Shown piece after piece: positions 13,539 through 18,773 of a DNA stretch of 18,773 bases (the stretch's first letter is position 1; the number at the start of each line of letters is the position of its first letter). The stretch spans positions 1-18,773 of the forward strand of contig JAFAKZ010000482.1 in NCBI GenBank assembly GCA_019234745.1, given 5' to 3'. Source of the stretch: Burkholderiales bacterium. Lineage in GTDB: Bacteria > Pseudomonadota > Gammaproteobacteria > Burkholderiales > Chitinimonadaceae. Below the pieces are notes generated by a model. That model searched no databases, was not told where the DNA came from, and saw only the letters and a program-made list of their open reading frames with translations. The position numbers and the translations under genes are program-made.

Positions 13539-14932
13539 ACGGACGCTCCCATCTGTTGGCTTCGCACATACAGCAGGGCGACGGCGCACGAGGCCATGCG
13601 CGCCTGTGCTAAGTCCGCACGACTGGTAAGGATGATGGGCACGCGCGCACCCAGCACGATGCCGGCAGCCTGGGCGCCGGCCAGGTACTGCAGCTGCTTG
13701 GCCAGCATATTGCCCGACTCCAGGTCGGGCACGACCAGGATGTCGGACTGCCCGGCGATATCTGACTGGATGCCCTTTGTGGCTGCGGCCTGTGCCGAGA
13801 TGGCGTTGTCGAAGGCCAATGGACCGTCCAACAGGCCACCGATGATCTGGCCCCGGTCGGCCATTTTGCACAGCGCTGCCGCATCGAGCGTGGACTGCAG
13901 CTTGGCGCTGACCGTTTCCACGGCCGACAGGATGGCGACCTTGGGTTGTGCGATTCCCAGCGAATGGGCCAGGTCGATGGCGTTCTGCACGATGTCGCGC
14001 TTCTGTTCCAGATCGGGCGCGATATTGATGGCGGCGTCCGTGATCAATAGGGGCCGTGGGTAGCGCGGCACGTCCATCACGAACACGTGGCTGACGCGGC
14101 GCGCCGTACGCAGTCCGGCGTCGTGCGCTAGCACGGCCGCCATCAACTCGTCCGTGTGCAGGCTGCCCTTCATGATGGCGTCGACGTCGCCGCGCGCGGC
14201 CAGCCGGGTGGCTTCTGCCGCCGCCGCATGACTGTGCGGCACGTCGACGACCGCGTGTGGCGCCAGGTAGACGCCGGCCGCTTCGGCCGCCGTGCGCATC
14301 CTGGCTGCGGGGCCTATCCATACTGGTTCGATCAGGCCGGCGGCTGCCGCATCCGCCGCGCCCCGTATCGACTCCGCGTCCACCGCGTGCACGACCGCCA
14401 CCCTCAAGGGAGCCAGCCCGTTCACCGCTTTGCGCAGCTGCTGGTAGTAGCGCTCGTGGTCGATCAGCTGAACCTCCGGCAGCGCTACGCGTGGGCGGCG
14501 CACCTTGTCGCGCGGGGCGATCACTTCCGCGTCGCCTTCGATGGCGGTCAGGCCGTCCTGATTCATGCAGCGGCAATGCAGTACGAGGTGACCGTTGTCG
14601 CTGTGCTTTGCCGTGACGACGACTTCTACCGTCAAGGTATCGCCCAGGTGCACGGGGCGGATGAATTGCAGCGATTGGCCGACATAGACGGTGCCTGGGC
14701 CCGGGAAATGCGTGCCCAGCACGCAGGAGATCAGCGCCGCGCCCCACATGCCGTGAGCGACCAAGCCGTGGAAGCGGCCGTTCTGCGCATACTCGGGGTC
14801 GAGATGGCTGGGATTGACGTCGCCCGACATCACGGCGAACAGCTGGATATCCTCCAACTGCAGCGTGCGTGTCAGCTTGGCGCCGTCACCCATAGCGATC
14901 TCGTCGAAGGTACGGTTCTCGATGTAGTCCAT
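13535..14932 (-). CDS. MaoC-like hydratase / phosphate acetyl(butyryl)transferase fusion
   Basis: A 465-residue two-domain protein. Residues 1-140 form a MaoC-like hot-dog domain with the R-enoyl-CoA hydratase motif AVMSGDVNPSHLDPEYA (D38, H43 as the expected catalytic pair). Residues about 155-460 are a phosphate acetyl/butyryltransferase domain (VDAIMKGSLHTDELMAAVL, FVMDVPRYPRPLLITDAAIN, DILVVPDLESGNMLAKQL). The second domain converts acyl-CoA plus phosphate to acyl phosphate, feeding the acetate kinase encoded next with a 4-base overlap. The substrate could be acetyl-CoA or a short-chain acyl-CoA such as butyryl- or crotonyl-CoA, given the fused hydratase. The gene lies 14 bases after a USP gene. 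Such fusions are commonly annotated as bifunctional enoyl-CoA hydratase/phosphate acetyltransferase. Confidence 0.92.
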   Translation of the reverse strand: MDYIENRTFDEIAMGDGAKLTRTLQLEDIQLFAVMSGDVNPSHLDPEYAQNGRFHGLVAHGMWGAALISCVLGTHFPGPGTVYVGQSLQFIRPVHLGDTLTVEVVVTAKHSDNGHLVLHCRCMNQDGLTAIEGDAEVIAPRDKVRRPRVALPEVQLIDHERYYQQLRKAVNGLAPLRVAVVHAVDAESIRGAADAAAAGLIEPVWIGPAARMRTAAEAAGVYLAPHAVVDVPHSHAAAAEATRLAARGDVDAIMKGSLHTDELMAAVLAHDAGLRTARRVSHVFVMDVPRYPRPLLITDAAINIAPDLEQKRDIVQNAIDLAHSLGIAQPKVAILSAVETVSAKLQSTLDAAALCKMADRGQIIGGLLDGPLAFDNAISAQAAATKGIQSDIAGQSDILVVPDLESGNMLAKQLQYLAGAQAAGIVLGARVPIILTSRADLAQARMASCAVALLYVRSQQMGASV

Positions 14933-14946
14933 GTGCAGTCAGGCTC

Positions 14947-15393
14947 CTAGGCGGCAGCGCGTACCAGCAGCACAGGTACCTTGGCCAGGCGCAGCACGCT
15001 TTCCGCATCGCTGCCCATGACCAGGTGGCTCAGCCCGCGTCGCCCATGCGTACCCATTACGATCAGGTCGGCGGGCCAGCTTTCGACTTCCTGCAGGATG
15101 ACGTCCGAGACGGTGGCGGCCTGCGTTTCGATAAGCTTGGTTTCGGCCGATACGCCACTCGTCATGGCAAATTTCTTCGCCTCCATCAGGACCTCTTCGC
15201 CGTTTTTGCATAGTGCGTCTAGCAGGTCGCCATAGTTCGAGAAGCCGGAAAAATCCGTGTAGATGATGCGGCTGTCCACCACATTGAGCAGCCGCAGCGA
15301 GGCACCCACTGTCCTGGCTAGGGCACAGGCTTCCTGCAGCCCTTTGTGAGCGGTGGGGCTGCCGTCCGTGGGTACGAGAATGCGCTTGTACAT
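14947..15393 (-). CDS. Universal stress protein, single UspA domain
   Basis: A 148-residue cytoplasmic UspA-family protein. It starts MYKRILVPTDGSPTAHKGL and ends with the complete nucleotide-binding loop GTHGRRGLSHLVMGSDAE, followed by VPVLLVR, so it should bind ATP. I chose the ATG at 15393 because AGGAG lies about 7 bases upstream; an in-frame ATG at 15516 would add about 41 residues without domain similarity. It is the first gene of an operon with the MaoC-PTA and ackA genes. Linking USP genes with acetyl-phosphate metabolism fits an energy-starvation response at low oxygen, as described for Anr-controlled usp genes of Pseudomonas. Confidence 0.93.
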   Translation of the reverse strand: MYKRILVPTDGSPTAHKGLQEACALARTVGASLRLLNVVDSRIIYTDFSGFSNYGDLLDALCKNGEEVLMEAKKFAMTSGVSAETKLIETQAATVSDVILQEVESWPADLIVMGTHGRRGLSHLVMGSDAESVLRLAKVPVLLVRAAA

Positions 15394-15422
15394 AGTCGAC
15401 TCCTGACTGATCGAATGAGTCG

Positions 15423-15464
15423 AGTATGGCGTGCGCGTACCGTAGGCGGCTTGACGTGGCGCAA
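15423..15464 (-). promoter_or_regulatory. Degenerate FNR/Dnr-like promoter of the USP-pta-ackA operon
   Basis: On the minus strand, TTGCGCCACGTCAA (15464-15451) keeps the TTG...CAA core of an FNR box with two mismatches in one half and one in the other. It is followed after exactly 22 bases by CATACT (15428-15423), a fair -10. The predicted start near 15416 would leave a 23-base leader carrying the AGGAG ribosome site. The spacing is convincing, the box is weak. Confidence 0.4.
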
Positions 15465-15551
15465 GTATTTCCAATGCCGGAGACACGGGTGTTGCGATAT
15501 CGCCGTGCATGGCCACGCCTGTCTGCCGAAATGTCCGCGGTGGCGTGGCAT

Positions 15552-15593
15552 GTGATCTAGGTCAAGTGCGCTGCGGGCGGTTCGTCTTAAGTT
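15552..15593 (+). promoter_or_regulatory. FNR-type promoter of the PAS-GGDEF gene
   Basis: Box GTGATCTAGGTCAA (15552-15565) matches TTGAT-N4-ATCAA with one mismatch in each half. On the plus strand, 22 bases separate it from TAAGTT (15588-15593), a TAnnnT -10 in class II position. The predicted start near 15600 leaves about 55 bases of leader. On the minus strand the hexamer at matching distance is TCGGCA, so the box points toward the diguanylate cyclase and not the USP operon. The GTGA half also resembles a CRP half-site. Confidence 0.6.
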
Positions 15594-15654
15594 ACAAGAT
15601 GAGAAGAGCGACGCCGCTGCGGATCGGAACAGTCGCCATAACGAGAGGCGCGTC

Positions 15655-16590
15655 ATGACTCCACAGCGAATTTGCAAGAACGTGGTCCTGGGCGACGAGC
15701 AGGCCCTGTTGTCGTCGGCGCTGACCTCGATCGCCACGGCCATCTTCATCACGGATGCGGATGGCTGCATCATCTGGGCGAACGAGGCATTCTGTACGCT
15801 ATGCGGCTATGCCAAGAGCGAGGTGCTCGGCCAGCGGCCGTCGCTGTTACGTTCCGGCCAGCATGGCGCGCAGTTCTATATGCGCATGTGGCACACCATC
15901 CAGGCGGGCAAGACCTGGCAGGCGGAAGTGGTCGATCGGCGCAAGGATGGCTCGCTCTATACGGTGGCCGAGATCATCACGCCGCTCTTCGCCACTTCCG
16001 GCGAAATCACGCATTTCATCGCCATCCAGCACGACATCACGGACAGCAAGCGCGAGAGCGAGCAACACAAGGCGCTTGCCTATCACGACAGCCTCACCGG
16101 CCTGCCTAACCGCCTGCAGTTTCTCGATAGCCTGGATGACGCCGTCGCTCGCCACGGTAAGCAGGGCAAGCGTTTTGCGCTGATGTTCGTCGACCTGGAT
16201 CGCTTCAAGCCCGTGAACGATACCTGGGGCCATCACGTGGGCGATATGCTGCTGATCGCCGTCGCGAAGCGCATTCGTACGGCCATGCGGCGCACCGACG
16301 TATTGGCGCGCCTCAGTGGCGACGAGTTCACTGTCATCGAGAATCGCCTGTTGTCGCACGAGGATGCCGCCCAACTGGCGGGCAAGTTGATCGCGACGCT
16401 GAACAAGCCGTTCCGGCTGGACGGCCACCTGATTACGATTGGTGCCAGCGTGGGCATCGCTGTGTTTCCCGACGACGGGTCAACAAGCGATACCCTGCTC
16501 AAGTGCGCCGACACAGCCATGTACCGTGCCAAGGCAGCAGGGCGTAACTGCTATCGCTTCTACGCAGGCGTGCCTATTGGCCGCGTGTGA
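15655..16590 (+). CDS. PAS-GGDEF diguanylate cyclase
   Basis: A 311-residue cytoplasmic protein. A PAS domain (about 20-135) has TAIFITDADGCIIWANEAFCTLCGY and HFIAIQHDITDSKR. The GGDEF domain (about 140-305) begins HDSLTGLPNRL and has the metal and substrate region FVDLDRFKPVNDTWGH. The signature reads SGDEF (about 222-226) in place of GGDEF, with an intact RxxD product-inhibition site (RRTD) five residues upstream. A Ser first position is seen in some active cyclases, so c-di-GMP synthesis is likely but not certain. A GAGAGG ribosome site precedes the ATG by about 7 bases. There is no membrane helix or EAL domain. An FNR-type box upstream suggests expression at low oxygen. Confidence 0.92.
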   Translation: MTPQRICKNVVLGDEQALLSSALTSIATAIFITDADGCIIWANEAFCTLCGYAKSEVLGQRPSLLRSGQHGAQFYMRMWHTIQAGKTWQAEVVDRRKDGSLYTVAEIITPLFATSGEITHFIAIQHDITDSKRESEQHKALAYHDSLTGLPNRLQFLDSLDDAVARHGKQGKRFALMFVDLDRFKPVNDTWGHHVGDMLLIAVAKRIRTAMRRTDVLARLSGDEFTVIENRLLSHEDAAQLAGKLIATLNKPFRLDGHLITIGASVGIAVFPDDGSTSDTLLKCADTAMYRAKAAGRNCYRFYAGVPIGRV

Positions 16591-16596
16591 ACGCGG
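16581..16596. terminator. GC hairpin at convergent gene ends
   Basis: CCGCGT-GTGA-ACGCGG forms a perfect 6-bp stem with a GNRA-type tetraloop; the loop contains the PAS-GGDEF stop codon TGA. It lies between that stop (16590) and the convergent cytochrome c4 stop (16611). No T tract follows on either strand, so it is at best a weak bidirectional terminator. Confidence 0.35.
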
Positions 16597-16610
16597 TGTG
16601 GCGGTCGATA

Positions 16611-17228
16611 TCAGTGCAGCCCGCTTAGGTAGGCGCTCAGCGCATCGATATCGGCCTGGTCCAGGTGCTTGGCGAAGCCCTGCATGGCCGTCGCAGCAGG
16701 GCGTTCGTCCGTGGCCATGACCTTGAGCTGGACCTTCAGGTAGTTCTCGTGCTGCCCGGCAACGCGCGGTGCGATGGGCCCACCTTCGCCATTGGCGCCG
16801 TGGCAGGCTGCGCAGGCCGGCACGTCCTTGCTCGGCAGGCCATTGTGGAAGGCGGCATCGCCGCGCCGCACCAGTTCGTCAGCATGGGTGGTTGCGGCAG
16901 GTTGCGGCTTCTGACGGGCAAACCAGGCGGCCGTCTGCTTGATCTCATCGTCGCTCAGCATATGCGCCATGCCCCACATATAGTTGCGCGCCGCCGCGTT
17001 AGTACGGCTCTGCTCGCGATAGGCCATCAGCTGGCGCTCCACATAGTCAGCTTGCTGGCCGGCAAGGCGCGGAATCATGGGTGATTCACTGTTGCCGTCT
17101 ACGCCGTGACAATTCATGCACAGGCGCAGCACGGGTTCGGGCGCACCTTTCACCGATGTGTCGGCCGCCTGGACGGTACCCAGCCAAGCAAGGCTAGACA
17201 GCAATGCAAGTAGCAGTCTCGATTTCAT
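16611..17228 (-). CDS. Dihaem cytochrome c4, periplasmic
   Basis: A 205-residue protein with a signal peptide (about 1-21, cleavage after VQA) and two c-type haem domains in tandem: CMNCH (C37, C40, H41) and CAACH (C139, C142, H143). Each half has the c4 pattern of CHG, a PRLAGQ/PRVAGQ segment, and a downstream methionine (in MWGMAHMLSD and TAMQGFAKHL) as likely axial ligand. Length and architecture match cytochrome c4, an electron carrier to terminal oxidases including cbb3. A GAGGGG ribosome site overlaps the stop of the upstream cytochrome-porin gene, 11 bases from this start, so the two are one operon. It could carry electrons between the outer-membrane protein and the cbb3 oxidase. Confidence 0.94.
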   Translation of the reverse strand: MKSRLLLALLSSLAWLGTVQAADTSVKGAPEPVLRLCMNCHGVDGNSESPMIPRLAGQQADYVERQLMAYREQSRTNAAARNYMWGMAHMLSDDEIKQTAAWFARQKPQPAATTHADELVRRGDAAFHNGLPSKDVPACAACHGANGEGGPIAPRVAGQHENYLKVQLKVMATDERPAATAMQGFAKHLDQADIDALSAYLSGLH

Positions 17229-17239
17229 GATCAGACCCC

Positions 17240-18571
17240 TCAGTACGCAAACCAGGTGTAGAGATAGGTGATGTTGTTATCGCGCGCATTGCGCCCGTTG
17301 CCATCGTAGTTACTGCTGGCGCCGCGATACTTCTGGAAGTCGGTGTATTGCAGGCCCACGCGCCAGTTCTGCCGGATCATGTAGTTCAACTCGCCGGTGA
17401 AACCGTTGGTATCGGGCACGCCGTTCTGCGGGTAGGCGAGGTAGTCGGTCGAGCCGCGCTCGTTGAAGTAGGACAGCGTGGCGCCCCAGGTGCGGTTGTA
17501 CCAATAGGTGCCCTTCAGGTGGAAGGCGCGCAGCGTGCTCTGGCTGTTGGCTACGCTATTGCCTACCAGGGCCGCGTTCCAGTCGACCGTCTCGCGCACG
17601 TAGTAGGCTTGCGCACTCCATACGTGCGGGTCGAGCAGATGCTGATACTGCACGTCCAGGCCGACATCGCGATAGTGGTTGAGGCCGGCCGATGGGTCCG
17701 CTGGGTCGACCTGCACATGGGCGTTCATGCCAAAGGTGCCCACCTCGACGCTATTGCTGCCCCATTCCTGGTTGTAGGCGAAGCGCCAGTAGGGGTTGTT
17801 GCCCTGCAGGCGGTTGCCAATGTTGATGCCATGGCTCAGTACCTTGAACAGTCCGTCGGCTGCGCGGTAGGCGCCGAATTCACCGTACCAGTGCTTGTTC
17901 AGCATCGCGTAGGCGCTATAGCCTGCCACCTGCTGGGCAAGCCCGCCTTCGATCAGCGTGGTGGGGGCGCCTATGCCCCACACGCCGGCCAAACGCGATG
18001 TCTGGAACGGGTAGGAGAAGGCCGGCGTGCTGTTCCACACGTCCTGCACGGTCGGGTTGTTGTTGAGCGACATGCCGACGATCAGGTCGTACTCGTCCTG
18101 CGTCAGGCGGTCGGCGATGCGCCAGTCGTTGTTGTCCACCGTCGTCTGCCCGCCGAAGCGTACGAAGTTGCCGTTGGTGTCCGTTACCGGGTTGAGGTTG
18201 TTGTAAGTCCACTGCGAGAACATACCCGCATGGCTACCCAAGCCGCCTGCGATAAAGAGGCTACCGCCTTCCAGCACCGGATCGTTACGCTTGGGGTAGG
18301 CCGCATCGTTGCCCTGCGTATTGGCCACCCGCGTGACGGAACCGACGGCCATCACGGCGAGCGGCAAGGTCTTGTGCTCGCCGAAGGTATAGCCGTTGAG
18401 CTTGAACATGCGGCCGTAGGGCGTGAGTTCGGGGAAGGACAGGTGGCAGGCCACGCAGTCCTGACCCGTCTGACGCGCGTAGGAGGGCAGGGCTTGGGCG
18501 GCGCCTGCGAGTAACAGCAGCAAGCCGAAGGCGCCTAGGCGCCGGCTGCTTCGGACTATCTGGGCGATCAT
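17240..18571 (-). CDS. Outer-membrane monohaem cytochrome-porin fusion (Cyc2-like architecture)
   Basis: A 443-residue exported protein. A signal peptide (about 1-28, ending AAQAL) is followed by PSYARQTG and one haem c motif CVACH (C39, C42, H43), then SFPELTPYGRMFKLNGY. The remaining about 370 residues have alternating, aromatic-rich, Asn/Gly-rich sequence typical of beta-strands and end in WFAY, an outer-membrane barrel C-terminus. This is the layout of cytochrome-porin fusions such as Cyc2, which move electrons across the outer membrane; true orthology to the iron oxidase Cyc2 is not shown. I chose ATG 18571 over 18658 because GAGGAG precedes it and the signal peptide starts there. A perfect FNR box lies 99 bases upstream, and cytochrome c4 follows. 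Confidence 0.78.
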   Translation of the reverse strand: MIAQIVRSSRRLGAFGLLLLLAGAAQALPSYARQTGQDCVACHLSFPELTPYGRMFKLNGYTFGEHKTLPLAVMAVGSVTRVANTQGNDAAYPKRNDPVLEGGSLFIAGGLGSHAGMFSQWTYNNLNPVTDTNGNFVRFGGQTTVDNNDWRIADRLTQDEYDLIVGMSLNNNPTVQDVWNSTPAFSYPFQTSRLAGVWGIGAPTTLIEGGLAQQVAGYSAYAMLNKHWYGEFGAYRAADGLFKVLSHGINIGNRLQGNNPYWRFAYNQEWGSNSVEVGTFGMNAHVQVDPADPSAGLNHYRDVGLDVQYQHLLDPHVWSAQAYYVRETVDWNAALVGNSVANSQSTLRAFHLKGTYWYNRTWGATLSYFNERGSTDYLAYPQNGVPDTNGFTGELNYMIRQNWRVGLQYTDFQKYRGASSNYDGNGRNARDNNITYLYTWFAY

Positions 18572-18642
18572 GTTCTGGTGCTCCTCATCAACTGGAAGCT
18601 TGGCGGGCGGCCGCACGTCCATGGCCGGCGATGCATGCTCGT

Positions 18643-18683
18643 AGTATGGAAACGGCATTGCTATGCGACTTGATGAGGATCAA
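18643..18683 (-). promoter_or_regulatory. FNR promoter of the cytochrome-porin/c4 operon
   Basis: A perfect palindromic box TTGATGAGGATCAA lies at 18670-18683 (minus strand TTGATCCTCATCAA). On the minus strand CATACT (18648-18643) follows after 21 bases, an acceptable -10 one base closer than in the other promoters of this window. The start would be near 18636, 65 bases before the ATG at 18571. Confidence 0.75.
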
Positions 18684-18712
18684 GCATTGTGGAGATGTTG
18701 TGCGGGCGGCAC

Positions 18713-18743
18713 ACGGACAGTTTGCGTTGCTCAAACTGTCCGT
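18713..18743 (-). terminator. Hairpin terminator of the gene at the right edge
   Basis: ACGGACAGTTTG (18713-18724) and CAAACTGTCCGT (18732-18743) form a perfect 12-bp stem with a 7-base loop. It begins at the stop codon of the minus-strand frame ending at 18743 and lies upstream of the next FNR promoter, so it fits as a terminator. There is no long T tract. Confidence 0.6.
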
Positions 18744-18773
18744 CAGTAGGCGAGGTCCAGCGCAATGCGTAAT
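18743..18773 (-). CDS. C-terminus of an unidentified protein, possibly an outer-membrane barrel (partial)
   Basis: On the minus strand the last codons before TGA (18745-18743) read LRIALDLAY. Alternating hydrophobic residues ending in an aromatic residue fit the last strand of an outer-membrane beta-barrel. A strong hairpin immediately follows the stop. Only nine codons are visible, so identity is unknown; the frame is inferred from the stop and hairpin placement. Confidence 0.35.
   Translation of the reverse strand, partial: LRIALDLAY

Noticed and set aside
12354..14747. A 797-codon open frame extending ackA far upstream
   Set aside because: The part upstream of 13538 is an out-of-frame, Arg/Gly/His-rich shadow of the MaoC-PTA gene; the AckA fold begins exactly at the ATG at 13538, which has a ribosome site and an ATGA overlap.
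17348..18514. A 388-codon plus-strand open frame opposite the cytochrome-porin gene
   Set aside because: Its translation has no recognisable domain and is a GC-rich antisense shadow; the minus strand encodes a signal peptide, a haem motif and a barrel C-terminus.
1..18773. CRISPR arrays, tRNA/rRNA genes, insertion sequences, toxin-antitoxin or phage-defence systems
   Set aside because: No regularly spaced long repeats, no tRNA-like folds and no transposase, Cas, nuclease or toxin motifs were found; the window is metabolic and regulatory.

Overview
The window reads as a chromosomal segment of a respiratory, facultatively anaerobic or microaerobic betaproteobacterium. The evidence is the GC-rich codon use, the family types (cbb3 oxidase, HemN, cytochrome c4, a four-cysteine FNR/Anr, tandem universal stress protein) and the FNR-type promoters. 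I cannot fix the genus. I see no tRNA, rRNA, CRISPR array, transposase or phage gene, and nearly all of the window is protein-coding.

Layout, left to right. Positions 1-2536 (minus strand) hold a cbb3-type cytochrome c oxidase operon in the order ccoS-ccoN-ccoO-ccoQ-ccoP, with ccoP running off the left edge. A small divergent gene at 2730-3164 (plus) encodes a membrane-anchored YtkA/FixH-like protein with a Met-rich motif. A long palindromic repeat (about 3174-3257) separates it from hemN-ccoI (7100-3265, minus), encoding anaerobic haem synthesis and the copper P-type ATPase for the oxidase. A DUF3562 gene (7201-7422) and a tandem-domain universal stress protein (7554-8393) follow on the minus strand. 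Positions 8739-12350 (plus) are regulatory: a PAS histidine kinase with its overlapping LuxR-type response regulator, then a stand-alone receiver protein, an FNR/Anr regulator with four correctly placed cysteines, and a 55-residue unknown ORF. Positions 15393-12354 (minus) form a USP, MaoC-phosphotransacetylase and acetate kinase operon. A PAS-GGDEF diguanylate cyclase lies at 15655-16590 (plus). Positions 18571-17240 and 17228-16611 (minus) hold a monohaem cytochrome-porin fusion and a dihaem cytochrome c4. The last bases carry the end of another minus-strand gene with a beta-barrel-like C-terminus, followed by a terminator hairpin.

The unifying theme is oxygen-responsive control. Palindromes of the TTGAT-N4-ATCAA type lie upstream of ccoS and the divergent YtkA-like gene (one shared box), hemN-ccoI, the tandem USP, the PAS-GGDEF gene and the cytochrome-porin operon, and a degenerate one lies before the USP-pta-ackA operon. 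In most cases a TAnnnT -10 hexamer lies 21-22 bases downstream, which is class II FNR geometry (box centred near -41.5). The FNR gene itself lies in the middle, so the window looks like a compact low-oxygen island: high-affinity oxidase, its copper and haem supply, energy conservation from acetyl phosphate, stress proteins, electron transfer to or from the outer membrane, and c-di-GMP signalling.

The less expected items are the back-to-back FNR promoter sharing one box, three copies of a CCTACCCC-type motif spaced exactly 23 bp apart upstream of the stand-alone receiver gene, a 9-bp inverted repeat overlapping a promoter of the DUF3562 gene, and the cytochrome-porin plus c4 pair.
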